Assembly: GCA_965232285.1 (NCBI GenBank)
Contig: CBDDPL010000004.1
Location: 5,952,001 to 6,016,000 of the forward strand
Source of the DNA: Denitrobaculum sp965232285
Lineage (GTDB): Bacteria; Pseudomonadota; Alphaproteobacteria; Kiloniellales; Kiloniellaceae
Reading direction: 5' to 3'
DNA: 64,000 nucleotides
Below are positions 51,349 through 61,144 of this stretch, piece by piece. The notes beneath the pieces are model-generated. The model did not search any database. It was not told the DNA's origin and saw nothing but the letters and a program-made list of their open reading frames with translations. Each line of letters opens with the position of its first letter. The first letter of the stretch is position 1. The translations under genes and the position numbers were made by a program.

Positions 51349-52511
51349 TCTCTGGCTGCCCAGTCCGCGAGCTTCTTGAGGAAGCTTTCGCAAGCAGCCA
51401 CCTGGGACAGCTCGATAAACTCGTTCGGCTGGTGCGCCTGGTCGATCGAGCCCGGACCGCACATGACGGTGGAGATACCGATCTCCTGGAACAGACCGCC
51501 TTCGGTGGCGAAGGAGACCACCTCGCTGGCGTTGAGGCCGGTCAGCAGGCGCACGAGCTGTTCCGCGGCGCCGTCCTCTTCCGGGGTCAAGGCAGGGACG
51601 CTCGAGCGTAAGGCCGTGGTGATCTCTGCTTCCGGCGCGAACTCGCGCAGCTTCGGCAGGACGGTCTCTGTGACGTAGTTCTCGTAGCGGGCCAGGATGG
51701 CGGCGGGGTCGTCGCCGGGCAGCGTCCGGTGCTCCCACTGGAAATTACAGTTCTGCGCGATGATGTTTTGCGCGGTTCCGCCCTCGATCACGCCGACATT
51801 GAAGGTGGTGTAGGGCGGTTCGTAGCCCGAATCGGGGTCTGCGTTCGCGCGTTTTTCCTCGGCCATCTGCCGGATGAAGTCGATCAGCATGGCGGCGGCG
51901 ATGATCGCATTGCCGCCGCGGTGTGGCTGGCTGGAGTGCGCGGCCTGGCCGGTGATGCGGGTCTCGTAGACCGAGATGCCCTTGTGGCCGTTGACGATGC
52001 GCATGGAGGTGGGTTCGCCGATGATGACCATGGCCGGGCGCGGCAGGTTCTCCGCCACGTCGGCAATCAGGCTGCGCACACCCAGGCAGCCGACCTCCTC
52101 GTCATAGGACAGCGCCAGGTGGACCGGTTTTTTCAGCGGGCGGTCCAGGAACTCCGGCACCAGGGCCAGGGCCGCGGCGCTGAAGGACTTCATGTCGGAA
52201 GTGCCGCGTCCGAAGAGCTTGCCGTCCTGTTCCACGACCGAGAAGGGGTCGCTGTCCCACTTCTGTCCGGCGACCGGTACCACGTCCGTGTGACCCGAGA
52301 GCACGATGCCGCCCTCGATCTCCGGGCCGATGGTGGCGAAGAGGTTCGCCTTGGTGCCCTCCGCGTTCATCGTGCGCCGTGTCGGAATGTCGTAGCTTTC
52401 CAGATAGTCTTCGACGAATTCGATCAAGGCCAGGTTCGACAGCGCGGAGGTGGTGTCGAAGGCGATCAGCTTCTCGATCATCTCGCGCGTTGTATAGGTC
52501 TCTCTGGCCAT
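51345..52511 (-). CDS. argE: Acetylornithine deacetylase
   Basis: A 388-residue M20-family metallo-enzyme releasing ornithine from N-acetylornithine. It has GGIVLSGHTDVVPVAGQKW (metal His and Asp), LFGRGTSDMKSFSAA (bridging Asp), LALSYDEEVGCLGVRSL (catalytic and metal Glu) and the late STVMCGPGSIDQAHQPNEFI (metal His). The ATG at 52511 is chosen because the family N-terminus (TREMIEKLIAFDTTS) follows. It completes the arginine genes near argD and argF but is on the other strand. Confidence 0.92.
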   Translation of the reverse strand: MARETYTTREMIEKLIAFDTTSALSNLALIEFVEDYLESYDIPTRRTMNAEGTKANLFATIGPEIEGGIVLSGHTDVVPVAGQKWDSDPFSVVEQDGKLFGRGTSDMKSFSAAALALVPEFLDRPLKKPVHLALSYDEEVGCLGVRSLIADVAENLPRPAMVIIGEPTSMRIVNGHKGISVYETRITGQAAHSSQPHRGGNAIIAAAMLIDFIRQMAEEKRANADPDSGYEPPYTTFNVGVIEGGTAQNIIAQNCNFQWEHRTLPGDDPAAILARYENYVTETVLPKLREFAPEAEITTALRSSVPALTPEEDGAAEQLVRLLTGLNASEVVSFATEGGLFQEIGISTVMCGPGSIDQAHQPNEFIELSQVAACESFLKKLADWAARD

Positions 52512-52546
52512 GGTCTGTCCTTTTCCTGGAGGTTTGCGTTGGCGCC

Positions 52547-53992
52547 TTATCCGCGCCAGAAGGCGGGCGTCAGGAGCACCAGCACCGTAAAGAGTTCGAG
52601 GCGGCCGAGCAGCATTCCGGCACTCATCAGCCACTTGGCGCCGTCGGGTAAGGGGGCGAAGGTGCCCGAGGGGCCGATGATCTCGCCGAAGCCCGGGCCG
52701 ACGTTGGCGATTGCGGTGGCCGCGCCCGAGAGGGCGGTGATGTAGTCGAGGCCGAACATGCCCAGGCCGATGGCCAGCAGCGCGAAGCTGACGGCGAAGA
52801 GGAAGAAGAAGCCCATGACCGACTCGGCAACGCCCTCGGAAATGCGCTTTCGGTTATAGTAGGGAAAAAAGATGCCGTGCGGCTGCACGAGGCGCAGAAG
52901 CTGAGTCTTGGCCGTCGCGTAGAGGACCTGGAATCGGAAGATTTTGATGCCGCAGGTTGTCGATCCGGCACAGCCGCCGATGCACATCAGCATGAAGAAG
53001 AGGATGACCACGAAGCCGCCCCACTGGCCGAAGTCGGCGGTGGTATAGCCGGTGCCGGTGATGATCGAGATGACGTTGAAGGTGCTGTAGCGCAGGGCCG
53101 CCGGGATATCCATGATGCCATGGGAAACCACCCAGCCGGCGGTCGCCAGGATCGCCAGCAGGACCAGCACCAGCAGCCAGCGCACCTGGCTGTCGTTGAT
53201 CAGGGCGCGGAAGTTGCCGCGCACAGCCCGCAGGTAGAGAACGAAAGGCAGGCTGCCCAGGATCATGAAGAGGCTGATCGACCAGTCGACCGCGCTGCTG
53301 TCGAACTGTCCGACCGAGGCGTCATAGGTCGAAAAGCCGCCGGTTGCGATCGAGGTCATGGCGTGGGTGATGGCATCGAAGCCGGAGAGACCCAGGCTCC
53401 AGAGTATGATGGCCGCGAAGACGGTCAGCGAGACGTAGACGATGGAGATCTCGGCGGCGATCTGCGCGGCCTTCGGCAGCACCTTGTCGGTGTCGAAAGC
53501 CTCGACGCGGAACATCTGCATACCACCGACCTGCAGGATCGGCAGGATCGCGACCGCCATGACGATGATGCCGATGCCACCCAGCCATTGCAGGATGGCG
53601 CGCCAGAGCAGGATGCCGGGCGGGGCGTTGTCCAGGCCGACGATCACCGTCGAGCCGGTCGTGGTTACGCCGGACATGGATTCGAAAAAGGCGTCGGTGA
53701 AGCTTAGTTCCAGCTCGCTGAAGGCGAAGGGCAGCGCGCCGACGGTAGCGATCATCAGCCAGGAGAGATTGGTCATGACGAAGGCCTGGCGCAGGGTGAA
53801 GGTCAGCCAGCCGGAGCGGGTCGTCAGGACCATACAGACGCTGAGGAACAGGGCGATGGCCGAGGAGGCGGCGAAGACCTGCCAGTCCGAATGCCCAACG
53901 GCGGCGTCTACCACCGCCGGGATCATCATGGCGACGGAGAGGACCGAGAGCAGGATACCGGCGACGAAGACGACCGGGCGCAGCTCCATCAC
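52547..53992 (-). CDS. trkH: TrkH/KtrB-type potassium uptake channel
   Basis: A 481-residue membrane protein with four pore repeats of the Trk/Ktr family. Filter segments are seen at SMSGVTTTGSTVIVG, MTSIATGGFSTYD, SIITGTGYTTADFG and AIANVGPGFGEIIG. WRAILQWLGGIGIIVMAVAI and CIGGCAGSTTCGIKIFRF are also typical. It needs a TrkA-type regulatory subunit, which is not encoded nearby. argE lies 35 bp downstream. Confidence 0.94.
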   Translation of the reverse strand: MMELRPVVFVAGILLSVLSVAMMIPAVVDAAVGHSDWQVFAASSAIALFLSVCMVLTTRSGWLTFTLRQAFVMTNLSWLMIATVGALPFAFSELELSFTDAFFESMSGVTTTGSTVIVGLDNAPPGILLWRAILQWLGGIGIIVMAVAILPILQVGGMQMFRVEAFDTDKVLPKAAQIAAEISIVYVSLTVFAAIILWSLGLSGFDAITHAMTSIATGGFSTYDASVGQFDSSAVDWSISLFMILGSLPFVLYLRAVRGNFRALINDSQVRWLLVLVLLAILATAGWVVSHGIMDIPAALRYSTFNVISIITGTGYTTADFGQWGGFVVILFFMLMCIGGCAGSTTCGIKIFRFQVLYATAKTQLLRLVQPHGIFFPYYNRKRISEGVAESVMGFFFLFAVSFALLAIGLGMFGLDYITALSGAATAIANVGPGFGEIIGPSGTFAPLPDGAKWLMSAGMLLGRLELFTVLVLLTPAFWRG

Positions 53993-54251
53993 GCGGCGAC
54001 TCCGCAGTCTTGTCCGCAGTGCCGACCAGAGTGTCGACTACGGCCTCGACCGCAGCCTTGATCAGTGTCCCGACCGTAGCCCCGGCGGCCGGCTGCCGCC
54101 GGGCGTAGTCGGCCTCGAGCCAAATTGTCGTCGCGTTTTGTCATTAGGCGTGTGAAATCGCTAAACCCGCCCTATTAGGCGCGGATGAGCTCCGGAACTC
54201 AAGCTTTTCAGGAAGAACTTCTTACGGATCTCCCCCATCATCCGGTTCCTG

Positions 54252-54914
54252 TCATCTTGACTGGGGCGAGCCCACCAGGGCCAGGAACTCCCGCCGCGTC
54301 GAGGCGTTGCTGCGGAACAGCCCGAGCATGCGGCTGGTCACCATGGTGACGCCCGTCTTGTTCACGCCGCGCGTCGTCATACATTGGTGTGCGGCCTCAA
54401 TGACCACGGCGACGCCCTTGGGCTTAAGGACCTCGTTGATGGAGTTGGCGATCTGCGCGGTCATCTTTTCCTGGATCTGCAGGCGCCGGGCATAGGCTTC
54501 CACCACGCGGGCCAGTTTGCTGATCCCCACCACCCGGTTGTCGGGCATATAGGCGACATGGGCGCGGCCGATAATCGGTGCCATATGGTGTTCGCAGTGC
54601 GATACGAAGTCGATATCGCGCAGCAGAACGATCTCGTCGTAGCCCTCGACTTCTTCGAAGGTGCGCTGGAGGACCTCGTCCGGATCGACGGCATAGCCGC
54701 CAAAAAACTCCTCGTAGGAGCGTACGACGCGGTCGGGTGTACCCAGCAGGCCTTCTCGGCTCGGGTCGTCCCCGGCCCAGCGCAGCAGGGTTTCGACGGC
54801 GCGCAGCGCCTCGTCACGCGATGGCCTGTCTTCGGTCGCTTGCTCGTTGGCGGCCTGCTTGCTGGCAGCCTGGACGGGCAGGCTTGCCGTGGCGGAGGAA
54901 AGGTCTTCAGTCAC
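54252..54914 (-). CDS. folE: GTP cyclohydrolase I
   Basis: A 220-residue FolE that makes dihydroneopterin triphosphate. The core runs EFFGGYAVDPDEVLQRTFEE, the zinc and active site FVSHCEHHMAPIIGRAHVAY, VVGISKLARVVEAYARRLQI and VVIEAAHQCMTTRGVNKTG. The N-terminal 30 residues are Ala/Gln-rich and not conserved. The GTG start has GGAG 8 bases upstream. Confidence 0.95.
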   Translation of the reverse strand: MTEDLSSATASLPVQAASKQAANEQATEDRPSRDEALRAVETLLRWAGDDPSREGLLGTPDRVVRSYEEFFGGYAVDPDEVLQRTFEEVEGYDEIVLLRDIDFVSHCEHHMAPIIGRAHVAYMPDNRVVGISKLARVVEAYARRLQIQEKMTAQIANSINEVLKPKGVAVVIEAAHQCMTTRGVNKTGVTMVTSRMLGLFRSNASTRREFLALVGSPQSR

Positions 54915-55033
54915 ACTTGATGCTCCAGGTTGCTGCGGTCTTCATCGCTCGTCTGTCTGCAATGATCTGGATGGGACTTCGCAGCAGGCAAGGGGAAGGC
55001 GAACAAATCCCGTCTTCCGATGCAGCTTGCTTG

Positions 55034-55426
55034 TCAGTTCAACTGGACGGCCTGATGGGGACTGTCCAAAGAGAAGGCCGGGACCTCGACGTCGAAACGC
55101 TCACCGTTCGGGCATTCCATCTCGTAAGAGCCGACCATAATCCCGGATGGCGTGGAAAGTGGCGTTCCGCTGGCATATTCGTACGAGTCGCCGGGCTTAA
55201 GCTGAGGTTGCTCGCCCACGACACCGGCGCCGCGCACCTCCTGCACCCGGCCCAGCGAATCGGTGATCCGCCAGTAACGGTTCAAAAGTTGAACGATCTC
55301 ATGACCGGTGTTCTCGATCTGAACCTGATAAGCCCAGACGAAGTGGCTGTCGGAAGGCGATGACTGCTCTTCCAGATAGACCGGCTTGACCGTGACGCGG
55401 ATACCGCGTGTCGTCGCGGAATACAT
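55034..55426 (-). CDS. apaG: ApaG domain protein
   Basis: A 130-residue ApaG protein: RVTVKPVYLEEQSSPSDSHF, FVWAYQVQIENTGHEIVQLL, RYWRITDSLGRVQEVRGAGV, VGEQPQLKPGDSYEYASGTP and GIMVGSYEMECPNGERFDVE. The family is linked to Co2+/Mg2+ resistance and has a fibronectin-like fold; its true role is unclear. It stands upstream of folE on the same strand. Confidence 0.95.
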   Translation of the reverse strand: MYSATTRGIRVTVKPVYLEEQSSPSDSHFVWAYQVQIENTGHEIVQLLNRYWRITDSLGRVQEVRGAGVVGEQPQLKPGDSYEYASGTPLSTPSGIMVGSYEMECPNGERFDVEVPAFSLDSPHQAVQLN

Positions 55427-55576
55427 GGCCCGTGAAACTCCTTATACCAAGCCCTTCCGATGGTTCCCTATCGGTAAAGCCCGGTATTACCTGGCGGTTG
55501 CCGCCGATGATCCGCTCCGCCTTCTTCGGCGGATCCTGCTAATTATTACATCGCGACGGCGGGTCAAGCAAAATAA

Positions 55577-55604
55577 GAACGGCGCCGCTTGCGCGACGCC
55601 GTTC
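55577..55604 (-). terminator. Terminator after the OmpA-family gene
   Basis: On the minus strand GAACGGCG and CGCCGTTC form a stem whose inner bases (TCGCGC/GCGGC) also partly pair, followed by TTATTTTG. It lies 46 bp after the OmpA-family stop codon. Confidence 0.7.
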
Positions 55605-55649
55605 CTGTGTTTCCGTCGGGAAACTCTCCCGAAAGAAGTTAGCCCCGGG

Positions 55650-56543
55650 TTACTGGATAATAACCTCGACACGCCGGTTGGCCTGCTCACGCACACCGTC
55701 GGCGGTCGGCACGGCCGTTTCAGCCTCACCGCGACCGGCGACCGAGACGTCCTCGGAGGCGACACCGCGTTCGATCAGCGCGGCGCGGACAGCATCCGCA
55801 CGCTTGAGCGAAAGGTCGATGTTGTATTCTTCCGAACCCGCGCGGTCGGCGTGACCGGTGACCGCGAACTCGGCATCGTCCAGCCCGCTTGCTGCGGCAA
55901 CGGCCTCATCCAGCTTCTGGAAGTCGGCGGCCCGGACGCTGGAGCTGTCGAAATCGAACAGCAGCACGAAGGGCTTCGGTGCCTCGACCGGCGCAGGGGC
56001 CGGCGCGGGAGCCGGTGCAGGTGCGGGCGCCGCCGCCGGAGCGGGCTTGGCTTCGAGCTTCTCCAGCGCAGCATAGAACTCATCGCGACAGGCCGCGATG
56101 TGGTCAGGCTGATGGTTCTCCTCCTGCTGTTCGATCCAGCAGTCGAAGCGGCCTTGTGCATGGGCGGCCTCGGCCGGCTTGCTCTCACGGCCGCCGGCAT
56201 CAAGCGCGGCCATAAGGCGGGCGCGGGCGTCGGTCAGCTCACCGACTTTGTCGGCCGGCAGGTGCCAGGCACTGATTTCCTCCGGCAGGACAACCTCGCC
56301 GCCGGAGGCGCGCAGGCCCTTCTGGGCAAAGTAACCAGCATCCTGCCAGTCGTACATCTCATCGGCTTCGAACAAGGTGATCTGACGATACTCTTCGGTC
56401 AGAGCCTGAGTGAAAGGCGTGCCGCCCGTCGCCTGGGCGTTGCGCATGTTTTCGACGTCGTAGCCAACACCGAAACCAGCACAGCCGCTCAAAAGGGTCA
56501 AAGCGGCGAGAGCGCCGAGTAATTTAGTTGGGAACATGTTCAC
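55650..56543 (-). CDS. OmpA-family outer-membrane lipoprotein
   Basis: A 297-residue protein with a lipoprotein signal (LAALTLLSGCAGFG, Cys21), a helical N-terminal domain, an Ala/Pro linker near 170-195 and a C-terminal OmpA peptidoglycan-binding domain: FDFDSSSVRAADFQKLDEAV, FAVTGHADRAGSEEYNIDLS, LKRADAVRAALIERGV and REQANRRVEVIIQ. It probably ties the outer membrane to the cell wall. AAGGAG lies 8 bases upstream of the ATG. Confidence 0.92.
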   Translation of the reverse strand: MNMFPTKLLGALAALTLLSGCAGFGVGYDVENMRNAQATGGTPFTQALTEEYRQITLFEADEMYDWQDAGYFAQKGLRASGGEVVLPEEISAWHLPADKVGELTDARARLMAALDAGGRESKPAEAAHAQGRFDCWIEQQEENHQPDHIAACRDEFYAALEKLEAKPAPAAAPAPAPAPAPAPAPVEAPKPFVLLFDFDSSSVRAADFQKLDEAVAAASGLDDAEFAVTGHADRAGSEEYNIDLSLKRADAVRAALIERGVASEDVSVAGRGEAETAVPTADGVREQANRRVEVIIQ

Positions 56544-56724
56544 ACTCTCCTTAACGGCAGCACCGAACGGCCGCCGTACTTAAAACGATGTAATTCTGAT
56601 CCGGATCCAGGTGGCTTCGCAATAGGGGTTGTTACTGACTTGATACTGGTAAAGGCGCAGTTTAGTTGCCGCGATTCCTGCTGTCAAAAACGTTTGACGA
56701 CCAATACCTGCACCACCTTTGATC

Positions 56725-57528
56725 TTACCGGGTTCCAGTGGCAGATTTTTTTATTATCCCGACTTTTGAATGATCATTTGTGGACATTTCATGATTTTTT
56801 TGCGGCGCTGTCTGTGCCAGGGCCTTGTCAACCATGGCGGGTTCAACCTCGACGACCCTTTCGCCGGTCGCCGCGGCGTCTTCGGGGTCGTGGGTCACGA
56901 GCAGTGTTGGCAGACCCTCCGCGCGGGCGTGATCGAAGACGAAGCGCCGTACCCTTTCGCGCAGATGCACGTCGAGCTTTGAGAAGGGCTCATCCAGCAG
57001 TAAAGCCCTGGGTTCAGACAGCAGGGTGCGCATCAGAGCCACACGTGCGCGCTGCCCGCCGGAGAGGGTTGCGGGGTCGCGGCGTGCGAAACCTTCCAGG
57101 TCGGCTTCGCGCAGGGCCTGATCGATGCGCCGGTCACGCTCCCGCCGGTCCTTGATCCGGCGGGGCAGGCCAAAGGCCAGGTTCTCGCCTACCGAGAGAT
57201 GTGGAAACAGCAGGTCGTCCTGGAACAAAATCCCTGCCCGGCGGCGCTCCGGTGGCAGCAGTGTGACATCCTGCCCGTTGATGAGAATTTTTCCCGCAGT
57301 TTCGAAAATCGGATCCAGGGTGCCGCAGACGAACGCGAGAATCGAGGACTTTCCCGATCCGCTGGGCCCCATCAGGGTTACGATTTCGCCGCCGTCGATC
57401 TCCAGATCGAGTGGCGCCATGAGCGGCCACCCGCCGATGCCCAGACTGACGCCCTGCAGGGACAGACCGCCGGGCGTCTGGCGTGAAAGCCGGTCCGTAC
57501 CGCCGGTTTCCTGGTCTGATGCGCTCAC
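56725..57528 (-). CDS. ynjD: ABC transporter ATPase (YnjD-like)
   Basis: A 267-residue ABC ATPase with Walker A LMGPSGSGKSSILA, signature LSGGQRARVALMRTLLSEP, Walker B RALLLDEPFSKLD and switch LLVTHDPEDA. The GTG at 57528 has GAGGGG upstream and overlaps the permease stop (GTGA). The last 40 residues (from MVDKALAQ) are unrelated to the family and lie in a more AT-rich stretch. The gene order binding protein, double permease, ATPase matches ynjBCD. Confidence 0.85.
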   Translation of the reverse strand: MSASDQETGGTDRLSRQTPGGLSLQGVSLGIGGWPLMAPLDLEIDGGEIVTLMGPSGSGKSSILAFVCGTLDPIFETAGKILINGQDVTLLPPERRRAGILFQDDLLFPHLSVGENLAFGLPRRIKDRRERDRRIDQALREADLEGFARRDPATLSGGQRARVALMRTLLSEPRALLLDEPFSKLDVHLRERVRRFVFDHARAEGLPTLLVTHDPEDAAATGERVVEVEPAMVDKALAQTAPQKNHEMSTNDHSKVGIIKKSATGTR

Positions 57529-59231
57529 GCGATTCCCCTCAAGCCGCGTCGTTGGCGATAGAGCAGCGCCGGAATACCGATCGCCAACCCGAAGGCGACC
57601 ATCGGCAAAGTCGCCTGCAGGAAGGCGAAAACCCCGGTCACCCGCCGATTTGCGCCGGCCGCCAGACTGACGGCTTCGGTGGTCAGAGTGACATATCGCC
57701 CGCCGCCTGCAAACAGCGTTGGCAGGTACTGCGCCACACTGACCGCGAAACCGATCGCCATGGCGTAGAGGATTGGTCTCAAGAGCATGGGCAGTTTCAC
57801 CCGCCAGAAGGCCCGGTTCGGCGATGCGCCCAGACAAAGTGCGCTGCGAACGTAGCGATCATCCAGGTTCCGATAGGAGTCGGAAAGCGACAGGAAAACA
57901 TATGGCAGCACGAATAGCAGATGGGTCCAGACCAGGGCGTACCAGGTCCCGTCCAGGTTCAGGTGAACCGAGAGGACCTGGGTGCCGAACAGAAAACCGA
58001 TCTGCGGGACCAGCAGCGGTGCATAGAGCAGCCAGAGGCCTCGCGTTGAGGTTTGCATGCCTTGCCGGCGCTCATTCTCGAGGCAGGCGACGACCAAGAG
58101 CGTGGCAATGGCGGCGGAGGCCAGGCCGATTGAGAGTGTGTTCAGGCCGGCCTGCAGGATCGAGTCACTCTGGCGCATCCAGTTGTTGAGCGATATGCCG
58201 CTCGGCAGAATGTCGGGGTAGCGCCACCGCCGGGTGATCGACCAGATCGCCATGGCAAGGATGCTGAAGGCCCCCAGTCCGCAGATCGCCATGGCGATCG
58301 TGGTCAGGAAGGAGGCCAGGCCCCGAGCACCGCCGCCGCGCCGCCCGTCGGACAGCCAGGGGCGTGCGAGGCGCCCGATGACGATTTCGGCCAGACGCCA
58401 GAGGCCGATGGCGCCGGCCACCAGCCCGAACTGCAGCGTCGCGCAGGCGGCCGCCACGAAGCGCATGTTGAGATCCGGATCGTTGAACCAGCGCAGCACC
58501 AGAACCGCCAGCGGCGGGGGTGTGGTGGGCGCCAGGACCAGCGCCATGTCGACGACCGAAAGAGAAAAAGCCAGGACCGCGTAGATCGGCAGGCGGATTT
58601 GCGGATAGATCGCCGGAAGCACCGTCTTGATCCAGGCCGTGACCGGTCCGTAACCCAGAGAGCGCGAGATCGCCAGCCGGCGGTCCGCATGGGTCTGGTG
58701 CACCGCCGCCAGGGTCATGAGAAAAAGGAACGGCATCTCCTTGATCACCAGGCCGGCGGTCAGGGCCAGGCCGTAGGGGTCCTGCAGCGTTGCGATGTCC
58801 GGGGGTGTGGTCCAACCGGTGGCCCAGGGTGAGATCAGGCGCACCAGCCAGCCGCTCGGGGCGATCAGAAAGGCGAGGCCGATGGCAACAGCCACATGGG
58901 GCACCGCCAGCAGTGGGGCGATCAGGCGGTGGATGACGCGAAAGGACCTTCGCTCTCCGCAGGCGGCCACGAAGCCGATCACCAGAGCAAAGGACAGGAA
59001 GGTCGAAAGCAGACCGGCGGTCAGGGACAGGCGCAGCGCCGACCCCAGGCCCGGGTAAGCGAAGAGTTCCCGCCAGCCGTGCAGGCTGAATTCATGGCCG
59101 CCCAGGGCCGGGAAAATACCGACGGCGGGCAGCCAGGTGCCAATCAGTCCCGCGCAAACCGGCGCCAGAAACAGCACCATGGTGAAGGCGGGCGCATAGC
59201 GCAGAAGCCCGATGCGTCGGAGGCTGCTCAC
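57525..59231 (-). CDS. ynjC: Double-domain ABC permease (YnjC-like)
   Basis: A 568-residue permease made of two fused binding-protein-dependent permease domains with about 12 membrane helices. EAA-like loops are AISRSLGYGPVTAWIKTVLP in the first half and ALCLGASPNRAFWRVKLPML in the second. ThiP and iron permeases share this fused layout, but the companion binding protein is YnjB-like. The substrate is unknown. Confidence 0.88.
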   Translation of the reverse strand: MSSLRRIGLLRYAPAFTMVLFLAPVCAGLIGTWLPAVGIFPALGGHEFSLHGWRELFAYPGLGSALRLSLTAGLLSTFLSFALVIGFVAACGERRSFRVIHRLIAPLLAVPHVAVAIGLAFLIAPSGWLVRLISPWATGWTTPPDIATLQDPYGLALTAGLVIKEMPFLFLMTLAAVHQTHADRRLAISRSLGYGPVTAWIKTVLPAIYPQIRLPIYAVLAFSLSVVDMALVLAPTTPPPLAVLVLRWFNDPDLNMRFVAAACATLQFGLVAGAIGLWRLAEIVIGRLARPWLSDGRRGGGARGLASFLTTIAMAICGLGAFSILAMAIWSITRRWRYPDILPSGISLNNWMRQSDSILQAGLNTLSIGLASAAIATLLVVACLENERRQGMQTSTRGLWLLYAPLLVPQIGFLFGTQVLSVHLNLDGTWYALVWTHLLFVLPYVFLSLSDSYRNLDDRYVRSALCLGASPNRAFWRVKLPMLLRPILYAMAIGFAVSVAQYLPTLFAGGGRYVTLTTEAVSLAAGANRRVTGVFAFLQATLPMVAFGLAIGIPALLYRQRRGLRGIA

Positions 59232-59434
59232 CTGGCGCTCTCCCGGTTAGCAGGGGCGGATAAAAAGATCTCGCTATTCTGCGCCATCGGGTCAGGATCT
59301 GTTGAGTATCATGGTGTTGTCGCGGCGGTGCCACAGTTCCCCAGCAGTCAGGAGCAGGCGTCGCTGTGTGGCAGGTCCCGCATAAGACGCCTGCGACGCC
59401 ACTGCCGGGGAAATGCGGACCGTCCTGAAAGGAC

Positions 59435-59527
59435 TGGTCAGAGATGACGCGAGCCAGCGTCGCTCGTCCTGGAATATGCGCTGCATGTCCTGCGTCCTCG
59501 CTCCTAATCTCGCGTCATCTCTGACCA
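59435..59527. repeat. Palindromic intergenic repeat with 19-bp arms
   Basis: TGGTCAGAGATGACGCGAG at 59435-59453 is perfectly inverted at 59509-59527, with a 55-bp middle. It has no gene and resembles small intergenic palindromes found in many copies in alphaproteobacteria. It is not related in sequence to the two larger elements in this window. Confidence 0.7.
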
Positions 59528-59631
59528 ACCACCACAATACGCTGGTGCTCAACGGACCCTATTTTACCTGGATTTCTGGCGGCTGGAACGGCTCGAATGC
59601 CGCCGTTGCGCGGCGCCGGCCTGAAAAGGCA

Positions 59632-59664
59632 GCAGCCCCCAGGCCATTGGCCATTGGGGGCTGC
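59632..59664 (-). terminator. Hairpin after the ynjB-like gene
   Basis: GCAGCCCCCA and TGGGGGCTGC form a perfect 10-bp stem with a 13-base loop. On the minus strand it is followed by TGCCTTTTC. It starts 38 bp after the binding protein stop, so it may end or lower transcription into the permease genes. Confidence 0.6.
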
Positions 59665-59702
59665 GAAGCGGTGATCTGCCTTCAGATCTTTATCACCTGT
59701 GC

Positions 59703-60935
59703 CTAACGACTGTAGCGATTCTGCCATTCGGCTTCGATCCGCGTCATCCAGGTGGGATGCGGTTCGAGCAGCGTCGCGCCGAGATCCTCCGGCGCCAGGG
59801 TGGCGACGCCGCGCGGCAGATCCTCGAAGCGCTGGCGATCCTCCTTGGAGAGCTTGGACATGGCGAGCACCGTGTCGTCGCCCCAGACCGCTTCGTTCTG
59901 CTTTTCCGCTTGCGCTTCCGGGCTCATGAGAAAGTTCGCCACCACCATGGCGGCTTCCTTGCCTGAAGCGTTGAAGGGGATGGCGACGAAGTGGGTGTTG
60001 CCGATGGTGCCGCCCTCCAGGACGAAGACCCGGGCCGTTTCGGGCAGCAGGTCGGTGGCGATCAGAGAGGAGGCTTCCGATGGATAGAAGGAGATGTGGA
60101 TATCGACCTCGCCGTCGTCCAGCAACTGGCGCTGTGCCGGGCCATTGGCCGGAAAGGTCTCGCCTTTGCGCCAGAGGTGGGGGTGCAGGGCATCGAGATA
60201 ATCCCACAGAGGTGCCGTGACCGCCGCGAAACGGGTTTCGTCGGTGAAGGGCTTCTGCAGTTCGTCCCGGTCTTCGACCAGTTCGATCAGCACCTGCTTC
60301 AGGAAGGTGGAGCCAATGAAGTCAGGCGGTGTCGGATAAGTGAAACGTCCCGGGTTCGCTTTTGCCCACTCGAGAAAGTCCGGAATCGACCGCGGCGTGG
60401 TCTCGACCCGGGCGCTGTCGTAGATGAAGTTGATCTTGGCCATGCCCCAGGGAGCTTCGAGCCCTTCCACCGGTACGGTGAAGTCCACTCTTGTGCTCGG
60501 CTTGTGCTCGAAGTCAACGGCGGCGTAGCTCGGCAACTGCTCGGTGAAGGGACCGTGCAGCAGGCCATTTTCCTTCATGGCGGCGAAGTTCTCTCCGTTA
60601 ATCCAGATCAGGTCGATCGAGCCACCCGAACTGCGCCCGGCCGCTTTCTCGGCCAGTACACGCGAAACGGCGTCTGCCGTATCGGCCAGCTTCACGTGGT
60701 TGAGATCGATGCCGTAGTCTTCCCGGACCCTTTTGCCAACCCAGGCGATGTAGGCGTTGATCCGCTCGTCTCCGCCCCAGGCGTTCCAGTAGACCTTCTG
60801 TCCACGCGCCGCGGCGAGCGTTTCTTCCCAGCTTTGACCCTGCGCCTGCGCGGCACCCGAGGCGGCGAGCAGGCAAGCGAGACCAAGCAACAACTGACGA
60901 ACTCGGGCGTAAAGTCGGGCGTGAAGACTGCGCAT
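59703..60935 (-). CDS. ynjB: ABC transporter substrate-binding protein (YnjB-like)
   Basis: A 410-residue periplasmic protein with a signal peptide (LLLGLACLLAASGAAQA) and YnjB-like segments: GQKVYWNAWGGDERINAYIA near 44-63, DLIWINGENFAAMKENGLL, and IGNTHFVAIPFNASGKEAAM. It is the first gene of a ynjBCD-type importer on the minus strand. The ligand is unknown; the family is often guessed to carry thiamine-like or metal compounds, but that is not supported here. Confidence 0.86.
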   Translation of the reverse strand: MRSLHARLYARVRQLLLGLACLLAASGAAQAQGQSWEETLAAARGQKVYWNAWGGDERINAYIAWVGKRVREDYGIDLNHVKLADTADAVSRVLAEKAAGRSSGGSIDLIWINGENFAAMKENGLLHGPFTEQLPSYAAVDFEHKPSTRVDFTVPVEGLEAPWGMAKINFIYDSARVETTPRSIPDFLEWAKANPGRFTYPTPPDFIGSTFLKQVLIELVEDRDELQKPFTDETRFAAVTAPLWDYLDALHPHLWRKGETFPANGPAQRQLLDDGEVDIHISFYPSEASSLIATDLLPETARVFVLEGGTIGNTHFVAIPFNASGKEAAMVVANFLMSPEAQAEKQNEAVWGDDTVLAMSKLSKEDRQRFEDLPRGVATLAPEDLGATLLEPHPTWMTRIEAEWQNRYSR

Positions 60936-61144
60936 CTTGAATTCTTCTCTTCAATTCCGGGAGCTTTGACTGACGCGCAACCTAACCTGCAGGCCCTCGA
61001 TTGTCAGTATCCCTGGGTAACATTCACGCCGCTTTTACTTTGCGTGTGTGATCAGGAGGCGTAATCGCCGCACAGCCTACAGACTACAGCCATAAGTCAG
61101 CCCATTGCATCCGACACGCCCTTCGCTTATACAAAAAGCCGGTC

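Larger units (their letters stand above)
59232..59702. other. Gene-free gap between the ynjC-like and ynjB-like genes
   Basis: About 470 bp with no credible gene. It contains a 93-bp palindromic repeat (59435-59527) and a hairpin next to the binding protein stop (59632-59664). Short frames on both strands here read through the palindrome and look like repeat-derived sequence. Confidence 0.6.

Noticed and set aside
55443..55452. TTATACCAAG near the apaG start, similar to the end of the element at 11041
   Set aside because: Only about 8-10 bases match, and no second inverted end is found. It is too short to call a copy.
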